From positions 46,224 through 110,223 of the forward strand of contig JAAEAF010002812.1 in assembly GCA_011037195.1 (NCBI GenBank): a DNA stretch of 64,000 bases, given 5' to 3'. This DNA is from Triatoma infestans (Eukaryota > Arthropoda > Insecta > Hemiptera > Reduviidae). This document shows positions 11,555 through 22,397 of the stretch, one piece after another (the stretch's first letter is position 1; the number at the start of each line of letters is the position of its first letter). Position numbers and translations under genes: made by a program. A model generated the notes under the pieces. That model had not been told where the DNA came from. It did no database searches and saw only the letters and a list, made by a program, of their open reading frames with translations.

Positions 11555-11772
11555 TACTAAACCCTCTCCGATCCCTTCTCCGCAGGCGATTAAGTCATCT
11601 TCATTTTACCTTTCCCATAGTATGAAGATGGCGGTTAACGATGTCTTTAGACAGTGCCAGTACAGAAGCAAGTGTACGAATGATTGTGGTCGAATTTCAC
11701 TCGACAGCTTCCTCGTAATAAAGCCTCATCAACGTTACATGATGACCGCCTGTCATTCTTTGTAAGGTCATT
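11555..11772 (-). pseudogene. Mariner-type transposase relic (HTH region)
   Basis: A minus-strand frame (about 11740-11610) contains STTIIRTLASVLALSKDIV followed by NRHLHTMGKVK. The pattern LA..L.xSxxTVxRHLHxxGKVxK is the second helix-turn-helix of mariner transposases. The frame is interrupted and no catalytic part is present. It is unrelated in detail to the two deleted mariners at 12.5 and 40.5 kb. Short, so identity is moderately sure. Confidence 0.5.
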
Positions 11773-12478
11773 CAAAATTTTTTTAAAACAACACAGGGCA
11801 GAATGCTGATTTCAAGCACATATTCCCCTTCGATTTCACATAAAGTAGTTGTAAAGATTTCACAGTTTCGAACTGAATATTTGAAAGGGACATCCTTTAC
11901 ATAGTATGCATTAATGACATATCGGAATTATGCAAAAATTCCGAGTTTGAAGAAAATCGTTTCATTGGGAGTGAACTTTTACTGAACAGTTTTTTTGAGA
12001 CATTCTCACTTTTTAGGGTGGGGATATTATGTTTTCCTTAGAAGTGCCATTTCAAAATTAATTACCTTCATATCTATAATCATCTAATTTCTAATTAGAA
12101 TCAGATGTACTGCCAAAATTCTGAATTTGAATAAAATCAATTGACCGGATGTACGAATTTACTGAACAACTTTTTTTTTTAAAATTTCTGCGATTTTATC
12201 CATAAAGACGAACAAAAGGTTCCATTAAACTAATGTATATCATATAGGCTATATTAATAATAATAATTAACTACATTAGTAATTGAACTATATTATATAT
12301 ATTATGTAGCAGAATTTATATTATATTGATTACAGTTCACAGTATATTTGTTTTTACATTTTTTTGAGGTTATTCGTAATGAGATTATTTGTTTTTACTT
12401 AGGTCGAGACTTTTATTGTTATTTTGGTGAGGCAATTTTAAATAAATATAAAAAGTAATAAATATATATATATATATA
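11773..12478. other. Decayed family A material, no gene
   Basis: Contains blocks such as CCGAGTTTGAAGAAAATCG, GTGAACTTTTACTGAACAG, and a second module CTGAATTTGAATAAAATCA. These are the inter-module parts of family A. An AT-dinucleotide run leads into the mariner insertion site. Confidence 0.5.
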
Positions 12479-12480
12479 TA

Positions 12481-13353
12481 CAAGGGTCATTCAATAAGTA
12501 ACGAGACAAATCGCTGTAGCTCAGAAGTGGTTAGTTTAATCAATACAGTAGTTTCAGTGCGTCACGTTGGCATTCTTGTACTTAGTTTCTCATCAGCTGT
12601 TCGAGAGTATTTGGTAAGCATAACCTCAAATGTATACAGTTAACAATGCCGAATCCGCTCGAGCATTGCACCTCAGAAGAACAATGCTCAGTGATTAGAT
12701 ATTTAGTTGCAGAGGGTATCAAAGGTATTGAAATCCACGAAAGAATGTTGAAAGTGTGCGGGAATAATTGTTTGAACTGTTCGAATGTTTACAAATGGGT
12801 AGAACAGTTTAAAAGTGGCCGTGTAATTGTCTGTGACGAGCAACGAAGTGGACAACCGATGGAAGTTGCAACTTCCTCCCTCGAATCTCGCATTAACGCG
12901 TTAATTGAGAACAACAGACGTATTACTATCAACAGCCAGTATTATAGTGATATGCTCACACATAAAGTAAGGCCTTCCACTCCAACGAAACGTCGTGGAC
13001 TCTTGACTAAAGGCGTGATTTTGCATCATGACACGGCACAGTTAACTCAAGAAACACTTCAAAAAGTGGGATGGGAGATCCTTCCACGTTCTCCTTACAG
13101 CCCCGATCTCGCCCCACGGACTTCCAGACTTCCACTTTTGTCTAGTCCCCTTAAAGAGGCTCTACGTGGGAAACATTTTCAATCAAATGAAGAAGTTGAA
13201 AATCAGGTGCAGAAGTGGCCTCGAGATCAACCCTAAGAATTTTATGCGAGAAGCATACACAAATTAGAAGAACGATGGGACAAGTGTATAAACATTGCTG
13301 GGGACAATGTTGATTAAACAACATTTGTCTCGTTACTTATTGAATGACCCTCG
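12481..13353 (+). mobile_element. Mariner element with internal deletion, copy 1
   Basis: Terminal inverted repeats begin AGGGTCATTCAATAAGTAAC (left) and end GTTACTTATTGAATGACCCT (right), and the element is flanked by TA at 12479-12480 and 13354-13355, the standard mariner target duplication. At 873 bp it is shorter than the usual ~1.3 kb because the central catalytic region is deleted. A second copy lies at 40454-41221. Both retain both ends, so they could have been mobilised by an enzyme supplied elsewhere; that is inference. Confidence 0.93.
12646..13239 (+). pseudogene. Mariner transposase, central domain deleted
   Basis: The open frame (196 residues) carries an N-terminal helix-turn-helix part (TSEEQCSVIRYLVAEGIKGI, then YKWVEQFKSGR around residues 50-60) and a C-terminal part with HHDTA (second catalytic aspartate) and SPYSPDLAP. 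The first catalytic aspartate and its surroundings are absent, a few residues after HHD are missing, and the third aspartate position reads RT instead of SD. Intact relatives are about 340-350 residues. The frame stays open across the deletion, but the product cannot be an active DDD transposase. Confidence 0.88.
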
Positions 13354-13355
13354 TA

Positions 13356-14165
13356 TATATATACGGCACAAAATGAACGAATATATTTTTTTCTGAAACT
13401 TTCTCGGAAATAGCTATAACGCCTTGGTTTATGCTTGGAATGCTGCCTGTACATCATCTATAAACCTTTAAACTGTTTATTTGAAGCATTTTTTGGAAAA
13501 AAAAATATGGTTTTAAGGAGTTCTGTTGGATTTGTAGCGTTATATTTCAAATGTTATTTGAGATATTTCAATGCTGGTTTCTGGACTATAATGTAACTGC
13601 ATTCGAATGACTACTTGCCAAGGGTTTTTACTAACATGTAACCCCATTCTATCATTTATATTAAAGCTCTGTATAAAAAAACACGATAAAGAAACACGGG
13701 CACAACTTCTCCTCTTCTCCTACTTCTCTTGATACCATTGTACATTAAATAAAAAAATGTCTTTAAATTTAAATTTCACATATTTGTCATAACATAAATA
13801 TAGAGGTGGTGGGGGGATAGTACCTATCTACTATTATGGCCCAGTAGAGCGCTCTAAAAACATTGATCAACTAAGAGAATATTTCAAATAGAAGTAATAC
13901 GTTTTTAATCTATGACATTAGCATACCAAGTTTAAAGGAAATCGTTATAGTCGTTTTCGAGAAAATCCCAAATAACTCAAAAACCTATTGTGTAAAGTCA
14001 CATATCACAGTTTTCTTTAAATTTGGAATTCTATAAATGCATCTAATGTGTATTAAAGGTAGTGAAACCATACATTATACTAAAGTGGTATTTCAGAAGA
14101 AAGTATAACGCTACTGTTCCCCCAGAACACCCCCAAAAAAATCAATTTCCCCGGGAAAAATGTTT
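13356..14165. other. Family A second-subtype material, no gene
   Basis: Carries AAACTGTTTATTTGAAGCAT, GGGAGTTC-like and GTAGCGTTATATTTCAAATG blocks that recur at about 1840, 15120, 47400 and 50790. The part 13740-13860 also resembles 19270-19400 and 43030-43150, including GGCCCAGTAGAGCGCTC, a single copy of the unit amplified in the minisatellite at 19.36 kb. No gene. Confidence 0.5.
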
Positions 14166-14169
14166 GAAA

Positions 14170-14495
14170 TAAAAGTGATAGGTATGTATGTGTGTAGATA
14201 ATATACAGTGATAGGTATGTATGTGTGTAGATAGTATACAGTGACAGGTATGAATGTGTGTAGATAGTATACAGTGATAAGTATTTATGTGTGTAGATAG
14301 TATACAGTGATAGGTATTTATGTGTGTAGATAGTATACAGTGATAGGTATTTATGTGTGTAGATAGTATACAGTGATAGGTATTTATGTAGGCAGATAGT
14401 ATACAGTGATAGGTATTTATGTGTGTAGATAGTATACAGTGATAGGTATTTATGGTGTAGATACTATACAGGGAGAGGTATTTATATGTGTAGTA
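14170..14495. repeat. 33-bp minisatellite
   Basis: About nine and a half head-to-tail units of 33 bp, unit TGATAGGTATTTATGTGTGT plus AGATAGTATACAG. The first units read GTATG instead of TATTT and the last ones carry small indels, as is usual at array edges. Confidence 0.95.
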
Positions 14496-14499
14496 GGAC

Positions 14500-15690
14500 T
14501 ACGCTGTTTAAAGACAATTTGGAGCTGTATGAGAAAAGTACCAACAAAAAAAAAAAATATTCAGTAACACGCTCTTCCGGTTGATGGATGTGACAGAAAC
14601 TGTTATTTTGTGATTGCGGTGCATAGTACCTAAACAGCTACCACTTTGAGTATTCTTTCATTTTTTTTTTTCGTTTGAGATGTATGTTCCCACACAGAGA
14701 CAATTCACTAAAAAAAAAAAAAAAACATCGCACTATAGGGACTCAAAACAGACTATTTTTGGTGAAAAAACTAAATTTATTAAATCCCTTCTCCAAAACG
14801 GCTCCAACTTCATATATACTAACCACACATATGAAGCCCTATACTTTTATTTGATACATTTTCCTAGAAAAATTGATTTGTTGGGGTTTCTCTGGGTAAT
14901 CTGTAACGTTAAGCTTCCCTCTAAAGTACTACTTCAGTTCAATGTAGATAATATTGGTATACATTAAAAGCACTGATAGAATTTCAAATTTCAAAAATTG
15001 CGACTTTACAGAAAAGATTTTTGAGTTTTTGAAAATGTCTAAAACAATATTTTCTTTAAACCAAGCATGCTGCAGCTGTAAACCCTATTACTTTTATATG
15101 AAACATTAAAAAAAAAAATGAGTTTAGATCGTTGTGCGCAATTCGTGTCGTTAAATTTCAAATGTTTGATGCAGTTTGTTCAAAGTTATTGGCCCACTCT
15201 ATTGCACTAGAGTATAATCATTTCATTACCTGCCAAGGTTTGGTACGTACGTGTAGGTAAGTACTTGGCCCCTCGCCACGACGTTATTGTTAGAAACAAT
15301 ATTTGAGTTTAAAGAAAAATTCGCCATCTTATAACAGAAAGAAAGAACTTCCCATTTCAGAGGCGGATAAAAGAAATCAAGCCATATGAGATACATAAAT
15401 TTTATTTTTATTCCATAATGCCATTTTACATCAGTTGTTTTAAAAATCACATCACTCAAATGGCGACGGAGCTTCTCCCAGAAGTTTACCATAATTTTAA
15501 TTGATCCGTACTGTACGGAGGTGGTTAGTATAGGAGTGTACACTAATGTAAAATGGCATTATGTATACAGCACATGAATACAAAACAATATTTGTGTATC
15601 TCATGCATGGTTTGGTTTTCTATTCGTCTCCGAAATCGAGGAGTTCTTTCTGCCGCTCCCCGTTATATAATTGTTAGTAACAATAGTAAG
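14500..15690. other. Family A second-subtype material, no gene
   Basis: Contains GGCTCCAACTTCATATATAC, TTTGATACATTTTCCTAGAA and GTAACGTTAAGCTTCCCTCT, the internal modules of the family. The 95-residue frame at 14680-14967 and the 105-residue minus frame at 15226-15543 fall inside this material and show no domain. Confidence 0.5.
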
Positions 15691-15693
15691 GAG

Positions 15694-16728
15694 AAAGTCG
15701 ATATTTACTTTCTCTTCTAGTAAGAGGAAGTATTGTAATTGTTTCAAATTTTCGATACTGAATTTTCACCAGAAATATCATTTTGAGGTCCCCTGAGTCC
15801 AAGAAAGTAGTTTTTTGAAAATGTGTGAGTATATATATATATATGTGTATATATGTTGTGGTGGTTGGTTCCGCAGAGCTGGAAAGCATCAGGACTTTTC
15901 CGTGATGCCCTGCTTCATTTTGTGGTCATCGACCGGTTTTCGGGCGTTCGCCCCATTCGTTCAGATGCTTCTCGACAGTGTGCCACCAGACTCGTACAGA
16001 GACTTAGTTTCACACGAACAGGGAGTTAGTGGTGAAACTAAGTCTCTGTACGAGTCTGTGTTGGCACACTGTCTGAAGAACGCAATCCTGAAGTATGGGC
16101 GAACGCCCGAACCGGGGGGGGGGGGTCGATATACCACAAAATGAAGCAGGCTACCACGGAAAATGTCTCTGATATATGTATATATGTGAACAGCATAGCT
16201 CAAAAACCAAGAATCGTAGAAAGTTCAAACTTGATATTCCGTTTATGTATCACTATGGGATCTGACAGTACGTTACCTGTCAAAATTCCTCAACCGGAAG
16301 TACCACTTTACTAAACAAATTTTTCACTTTTTTGCAATTTTCTCAAAAACTGCTCCCACGATTTTCTTTAAACTTGGTATATCAACTAAACATACAAGTT
16401 TTATCTGTAACATTTCTCCAGGAAAATTCATTTGAGGGGGCTTTTGGGGGAGGGGTTGGGTTATGATTTCCTCTAAAATGCTATTTCAATTTATTATATA
16501 GTTGTAACACCTAAATAATATTAATTAGAATTAAATAAGTTGTTGAAATTCCGAGTTTGAAGAAAATCAGATGATCGAAAGTATGTTTTTACTGAATAGT
16601 TTTTCCCGTTTTCGCGATTTTCTCCATTTAAACACGGGAGAATTTCATTAAATTTAGTATACTTATTTTTATACTAATTTAGTATAAAATTTGTCAATTA
16701 CAATTTTGAAAACTGGAGTAAGACACCT
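15694..16728 (+). repeat. Family A copy split by a foldback element
   Basis: The 5' terminus ACTTTCTCTTCTAGTAAGAG and the block through AGTAGTTTTTTGAAAATGTG lie at 15704-15830. The copy resumes at 16187 with TGAACAGCATAGCTCAAAAA and runs through two internal modules to CTGGAGTAAGA near 16713, where the 3' hairpin is lost. The interruption is the palindromic retroposon at 15856-16176. Confidence 0.85.
15856..16176 (-). mobile_element. Hammerhead foldback family 1, palindromic copy
   Basis: Begins TTGTGGTGGTTGGTTCCGCA and its two arms (about 15885-16018 and 16032-16172) are inverted copies of each other meeting at GTTTCACACGAAC..GTGAAAC. A 10-bp duplication TGTATATATG flanks it (15846-15855 and 16177-16186), extendable to 13 with one mismatch. 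The left arm is longer by the extension TTGTGGTGG...GCTGGAA, as in the other copies. Hammerhead-like cores in both arms are decayed: the right arm has lost stem III and gained a G-run at 16118-16129. No protein is encoded; open frames here are shadows of the palindrome. Confidence 0.85.
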
Positions 16729-16729
16729 A

Positions 16730-17385
16730 CTCATAGCATCTTTAAACATGTATTTCTAGTAAAAAACGCAATTTGTATTAGAAATAAACAGATTGAGAGA
16801 TCAAACGTCAGTGAAATATTTCATTTGTCATCGCAAATTATGAAAGGCACAACAAATATTTACAATCTACATAAAATATAAAATAATTTAAGGCTGATAA
16901 AATTACTTTTATTTAAATAATTGGTATATGAAAATGTAATGTTGGGAGAGAAGTAGAGATAAAACGAAGCTACATCCTACATTAATCATGGCTAGGCAAC
17001 CGATAGATGTAATAATGTCCGTATCCTTAGTAGGCACGAGTGACAGGCAGTTAGAACGGTAGTGTCCACTATTCTGGTCAAATGGATCGGAGTGTGCAGT
17101 CGTGTGAAGCTGCTGTTAGTTTCCAACTACAATCCATTGTGAATTAGTTAGTGGAGGAACTAGCTGAAGAGTGCAATACGACCAGGTGTGACAGAGTGGT
17201 AGCTAGTAACAATAATGATCTTATCTCGATGATGTTGTATGGACCAACCATCCGACATTAATCAAATTCCACCATCAAACTTTAACCTTCACAAATCAAA
17301 CAATCAATTAACATATTTTTCCATACTTCCTGAATTGCTTTTTAACCACTTTAAACTAGCTATGGAGAAAGGGAAAAATTTTGAT
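16730..17385. other. No gene recognised
   Basis: AT-rich sequence. The start of a 115-residue frame at 17239 runs into a family A fragment and then into a tandem repeat, so it is not credible as one gene. No other feature seen. Confidence 0.4.
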
Positions 17386-17387
17386 AT

Positions 17388-17480
17388 TTATATTACTTTC
17401 TCTTACTGCTACCAGGAGAAGGTGTTGCGATCGTGTCAAATTTTCGAATTTGAGTCCCCTGAGTCCGATAAAGTGGTTTT
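17388..17480 (+). repeat. Family A 5' end fragment
   Basis: ATTACTTTCTCTTACTGCTA followed by TGTTGCGATCGTGTCAAATT and GAGTCCCCTGAGTCC matches the start of the family. It stops at AAAGTGGTTTTAAAG where the 148-bp tandem repeat begins. Confidence 0.75.
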
Positions 17481-17481
17481 A

Positions 17482-17840
17482 AAGTTTTGTGGCAAAATGT
17501 TCAAAATTAGAACACGCTCCAGGCCACCGTACCTAGCGCATAGCGCCAAAACCGGTGCCTATCGTCACTTAGCCTTGCCTACATAGCAGGCAAGTTACCA
17601 TCCCTGTCAAGTGGAGGCGGATCTCTACTAAGTTTTGTGGCAAATTTAAAATTCAAAATTAGAGCACGCTCCAGGCCACCGTACCTAGCGCGTAGCGCCA
17701 AAACCGGTGCCTATGGTTACTTAGCCTTGCCTACATAGTAGGCAAGTTTCCATCCCTGCCTCGTGGAGGCGGACCTCTAGCCAAGGTGGGAGGCAGGGTA
17801 ATCACCCACCTTGGCTAAGTTAGGCCAATAATAATAATAT
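17482..17840 (+). repeat. 148-bp tandem duplication with terminal hairpin and (AAT)n
   Basis: Two units start with AAGTTTTGTGGCAAA at 17482 and 17630 and share CGCTCCAGGCCACCGTACCT, AGCGCCAAAACCGGTGCCTA, CTTAGCCTTGCCTACATAG and a TGGAGGCGGAxCTCTA end. After the second unit comes a perfect 13-bp inverted repeat, TAGCCAAGGTGGG (17778-17790) and CCCACCTTGGCTA (17805-17817), then GTTAGGCC and an AATAATAATAAT tail. The hairpin plus simple-repeat tail suggests the 3' end of a non-LTR retroposon or SINE, but no polymerase III boxes were found. Confidence 0.7.
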
Positions 17841-17877
17841 GGCACATTAAGAGCCCTGCTTGTAAATTCGGTCAATC

Positions 17878-18630
17878 AACTACGCTATTTTAAGTTGTGC
17901 TCAATATCTCAAGAATAATGGCATGGAGGGCAGAAGAATTGCGAATTTCTCTGAGTCAGGACGAGATAAACACTTTTTAGAAGTGAACTGCGCCAGGTTA
18001 AGAATTGTTAATGAATGCCATAAAGAACTGGAATCACCGACTAGGTTGGGTGCCAGGGCATAAAGGCATTCAAGGAAACGAAGAAGCCGACAGAAAAGGC
18101 AAAGGAGGGCGCCTCACGAATGATGCTCATTGGTCCTGAGTGTTTCTGCATCTTGTACAAATACCGCTAGTGGGGCTACTAAGAAATGGCTAACACGGAA
18201 GCACACATTTTATTGGAAAAACATTGAGGAGTAGAGGCAAGATCTTCTTACAGGGTCCTTTAAAGATTTTTACATCCTATCTCCTTGGCAAAACAAAAGT
18301 AGAGCTAAAGAGAATCAGTGCCCTGATCACAGGACATTGCCTTTTAAGGAAGCACTACATATAGTATGGGTCTTACTGCGGATCCATTTTGTAGGAAATG
18401 TGCCCAGAAGGATGAAACACCGTTCCAGCTTTTTAAAAAGTATGAGCACTCTGGTCGCAAAAGAATCCAAAAATGTGGCGCCGGTAACTTGGTGCCAAAC
18501 CCGGGATAGGAGGTCTCTCTCGCCTCAGCTCTAGGGTTCTTTTAATGAGAAAGGGCTGATCGCAATGGGTCGATCGGTGGCCTAAGTGTACAACTTCCTT
18601 AGAAAGGCCCTATGTTCTAGATTAGATTAG
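17878..18630 (+). pseudogene. RNase H LINE, 5'-truncated copy with target duplication
   Basis: Flanked by a perfect 13-bp direct repeat AATTCGGTCAATC (17865-17877 and 18631-18643), marking a target-primed insertion. The body contains RLGWVPGHKGIQGNEEAD (18034-18095), the last RNase H motif, then MIGPECFC and a decayed knuckle FCRKCAQKDETPF. Its 3' end has a short ATTAG repeat tail (18619-18630) rather than poly(A). Many stops. Same family as the relic at 10060-10620. Confidence 0.88.
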
Positions 18631-18643
18631 AATTCGGTCAATC

Positions 18644-19356
18644 GGAAGTATGACTTTACGAAATTACGAGATTACTGAGCAGAATACACACGAAAGCTGC
18701 AAAAGATGTTTTTTTTTTTTTTAATAAAAATGGTCCTCTTACTGGGAGGAGGAGAAAGTAAAAAGGTTTGATTTCGCTGAAAAATAATAAATGTAATTTG
18801 CCGCCTGCATGATCTATATTTTAATAGAAAATGGCTCACCAAGTATGACTGATAAAAAGGCATATATATAAATAAAAATAAAGTAGAAAATCTGATATAA
18901 AAGGACTAGACATCGCACTCACTAAAGCAGAAATAATGTCAAATTTGGTTTATAAGTTGGGCATCGCTTTAATATAATTAAAGTTGAACGTATGAAACGT
19001 TAAATATTAAATAAAAATGAAAAGTCAGTAAAATTGTTAGGGGAGAAGCGGAGCATGTTGCCCAAGGGACAGGGGCTTTCACGTTCAGAGGTCAAACAAT
19101 AAAAGATGAATAATTTTATAATAAAAAAGCACGAATTTTAAACATATAAATTCAAAATATTATAAAACGCATAACTCACTTACAAATGAAATGGCTGAAA
19201 ATGGAAGGCAATATTACTTTTACCTCTCTGATTTAAAAAAACCAAAAACAATCTGATGTGAAACATAAACTCGTTTTAATAAATTTTCTTTAAACTCCAA
19301 TTTTACATATTTGTGCTGTTGTAGTTATACAGTTAGAGGGGAATAGGTGGCAGGTA
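18644..19356. other. No gene recognised
   Basis: Begins as continuation of the sequence interrupted by the LINE (GGAAGTATGACTTTACGAAA, a family A internal block). A second decayed family A 3' end on the minus strand (AATCTGATGTGAAAC) lies near 19250. No coding feature was recognised. Confidence 0.4.
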
Positions 19357-19357
19357 G

Positions 19358-19509
19358 AGAGGTGATTACATTGTGGCCCAGCAGAGCGCCCCAGAGGTGA
19401 TATTGTGGCCTAGCAGAGCGCCCCAGAGGTGATACTGTGGCCCAGCAGAGCGCCCCAGAGGTGATATTGTGGCCCAGCAGAGCGCCCCAGAGGTGATATT
19501 GTGGCCCCA
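19358..19509. repeat. 32-bp minisatellite
   Basis: Four full units of TTGTGGCCCAGCAGAGCGCC plus CCAGAGGTGATA start at 19371, 19403, 19435 and 19467, with a partial unit at 19499. Substitutions are few (T for C at 19411, C for T at 19435). A single related unit occurs near 13839, so the array grew from a sequence within a dispersed repeat. The frames 19325-19516 and 19410-19685 are products of the array. Confidence 0.93.
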
Positions 19510-19582
19510 AAATCACAGAACAACTTCATATAACATTTGAAATTTAACACCACAAATTTCGCACAGCGTTCAAAATTATTAT

Positions 19583-20582
19583 TTTTACTTTCTCTTACTC
19601 CTAGTAAGAGGAAGTTATTGTAAATCGTGTCAATTTTCGATATCGAGTTTTCACCGGAAATATCCGTTTTGTCCCTTGAGTCCAAAAAAGTGGTTTTTTA
19701 GCGAATGGTCTGTGTGTGTGTGTGTGACTGTGTGTGTGTATGTATGTGAACAGCATAGCTCAAAAACGAAAAATCGTAGAAAGATCAAACTTGATATTAC
19801 GTTTAGGTATCACCATGGGATCTGACGGTGCTTTATGTGTCAATATTCCTCAACCGGAAGTACCACATTACTAGTTTTTTTTTACGTTTTGCGATTTTCT
19901 CAAAAATGGCTCCAACGATTTTCTTTAAACTTGAAATATCAACCACACATACAAAGAGCTACAACTTTCATTTAAAACATTTCTCCGGGAAAATGCAATG
20001 AAGGGCTCTTTTGGGGGAGGGGTGGGTTAGGTTTCCATCTAAAGTGCTATTTCAGTTTATTAGACAATTCTGTCAGCTAAATAATGTTAATTAGAATTAA
20101 ATATGTTGTTGAAATTCCGAGTTTGAAAAAATCGGATAAACGGAAGTGCGTTTACTTTACCACTTTACTAAATGATTTATTCACTTTTTCGCAATTTTCT
20201 CAAAAATGGCTCTGACGATTTTTTTGAAACTTCGTATATAAACTAAACATCCAAAGATCTACAACTTGTATGTAAAACATTTCTCTGGGAAATTTCTTTT
20301 AAGAGCACTTTTAGGGGTGGGGTAGGGTTAGATTTTCATCAAAGTGGTATCCTAGTTCATTATACAATTCTATCATGCATAATTAGTTAGAAATAAATAG
20401 ATGGCTGAAATTCCGAGTTTCAAGAAAATTTAGTAAACCGGAAGTGCGCTTTTACTGAACAGTTTTTTCAGTTTTCGACGAATTTCATTAAATTTGGTAC
20501 ACAAACTATAAAATTTGTCAATTATCATTTTGAGAACTGGAGTAAGAGAAAGTTGTGTGAATGTTTCACACCAGATTTTTTT
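19583..20582 (+). repeat. Family A dispersed repeat, complete copy
   Basis: Starts TTTACTTTCTCTTACTCCTA with the terminal palindrome ACTTTCTCTTACT/AGTAAGAGGAAGT, followed by all ordered blocks: GATATCGAGTTTTCACCGGA, a TG microsatellite, GAACAGCATAGCTCAAAAAC, CACCATGGGATCTGACGGTG. Two internal modules start at 19902 and 20205. Ends with CTGGAGTAAGAGAAAGTTGT (20536), the GTGTGA..TCACAC hairpin and a T-run. The outer ACTTTCTCTTACTCC and GGAGTAAGAGAAAGT are exact reverse complements. About 1.0 kb; no coding capacity. Confidence 0.92.
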
Positions 20583-21100
20583 TGTTTCAAATAAAAGTGA
20601 TACTTCTATATCAGTGCAATTAGCATACCGAATTTTAACGGAAATCGTTATAGTTGTTACCATGAAAATTAAAAAAAAAAAACCTATTGTGTAAAATAGG
20701 TTTCTGGTTATCCGATTTTCTTCAACTTTAAAATTTTCGGAATGCTTCTAATATATTTATTTATTTATTTCTTTGTTTCATGGTACACTGTACTTTAAAC
20801 AAAGAGCCTAGTTGACAAAAATGAAATAATACAGAAAAAAACAAATATTAGGGTCTTATTGAAATCCATTCAAGAAATTAAAAATTATACATTAATACAA
20901 AAATAAAAAATAACAAAGCATAAACAAAACATGTTTCTTCTATAGCAAACAGAATTTGAACTAAACTTTCTGTCCTGTTACACCCAATTAATGACCAATC
21001 AGCAGCCACAGTAGGAATCATAATTTCTTCATTTTTATTTCTCTAAAAATAAAAAATTAAGAGTATTTACAATTAGATTATATAATGTGATATGATAATA

Positions 21101-21397
21101 CTACCATTCGTTCAGTATGAAACTTCTGCATCTTACTGCTTGATTTATAAAAGTGTATATACATTCAATATTTTTCGTAGAATTAATGGTCATTAACTGT
21201 TGGTAGCGATCATATAATGATTTTTCAACATCACTATCAATTGATAGATTAGCTCTAAAAGGGTTTAAGGTGGAACATTCAAAAAGAAAATGTAGCAAAG
21301 AGTCGGGCTTCATCATATTACAAGTAATACAGATATTACTGTCATCGAAATCATATTTATTATTATAGTATAAAGTAAATTTAGATAAATTGGCCAA
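21101..21397 (-). pseudogene. LINE ORF2: C-terminal zinc knuckle
   Basis: An open frame of 98 residues with CITCNMMKPDSLLHFLFEC, a CX2CX8HX4C knuckle, followed by an alpha-rich tail ending in RSFILNEW and a stop about 345 bp before the 3' tail. It is the C-terminus of the same element as the endonuclease upstream; RT sequence between them is lost. Confidence 0.75.
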
Positions 21398-21499
21398 ACG
21401 TAATTGAATTATTATTCTTATTTTTTTAATGTTATAATTAAAATTCAGATAATCCTCTCCTATCCCTAGACTACTTAAATTTCTATAAACTCAATTATA

Positions 21500-21990
21500 T
21501 CTAGAATTAAGAACTGATTCTATATCATTACTTAAACAGTTCTGGCAACCCCTCATTGGCCTAAATCCATTTTGTTCCTCGGGTTATTTGTTTATCTTCA
21601 ACCCAATTCGACAGCCTATTTAACAAGATTGTCGAAAAGATTTTGAAGAGCTATTCCTCGATAATTTGCAGGATCCAGGGTATCCCCTCTCTTGTAGAGC
21701 ATTTTTAAGTTAATTAATGACCAATCGGTGGGTTATTTTCAGAATGTAAAATGGTATTAAACATGTTAATGATATAATGATTCCAGTTTGGGGGAAGGTT
21801 ACAGTAGAATTCATAAGGGATAGAATCCCTGCCTGGTGATTTTTACTTTTTGCATTTGGCTAAAACTAGTTGTAATTCTTCTAAGGTAACTGGAGTTTCT
21901 AAATCACTATTGGAATTGACTAACTGAAAATCCGGTAAATAAGCGCTACTTTTAGGTTTATAAAAGCGTTTAAGGTGGTCATGCCATGTC
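21500..21990 (-). pseudogene. LINE ORF2: N-terminal RT remnant
   Basis: Reading the minus strand gives ETPVTLEELQLVLAKCKK, KSPGRDSIPYEFYCNLPP (RT motif 0 region) and then GFRPMRGCQNCLSNDIESVL (motif 2a-like) with several stops. The catalytic palm, including the FADD box, is missing between about 21540 and 21400, apparently by deletion. Confidence 0.7.
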
Positions 21991-22397
21991 TGTAAGGCAA
22001 TTTGTGATTTGAAATTAGCTTTGAAGGATATTTCACGGAATACAGACCAGAATTCTTTTGCGTTTTGAGTATTAGCAATTTTGTTAATTTTACTTAAAAA
22101 AATTCTTTTTTCTTTGACTTCATAAGTTTGCGATAATTATTACGTGCTTCTAAATATTGATTCAAAGTTTCATTCGCAAATTTAAATAATTTACTTAAAT
22201 GCAAAAGCTTTATAACATATTTCTTGGCCAACCAACAGTCGTTATCAAACCATTCATTCTTTTTATGCAGTAAAATTGTGCGTGAAGTAAACTTAACCAT
22301 TTTCAAGTTTGTAGCACCTTGTACAATAGCCAGTTTTAAGTTAAAGATAGTTCCTCTGGATCGCCATTAGAAAAATAAATTAATTCAGATTGTTCCA

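Noticed and set aside
19583..20582. Family A as a Helitron
   Set aside because: There is a 3' hairpin, but no CTRR terminus and no TC start; the sequence after the hairpin is CAGATTTTTT.
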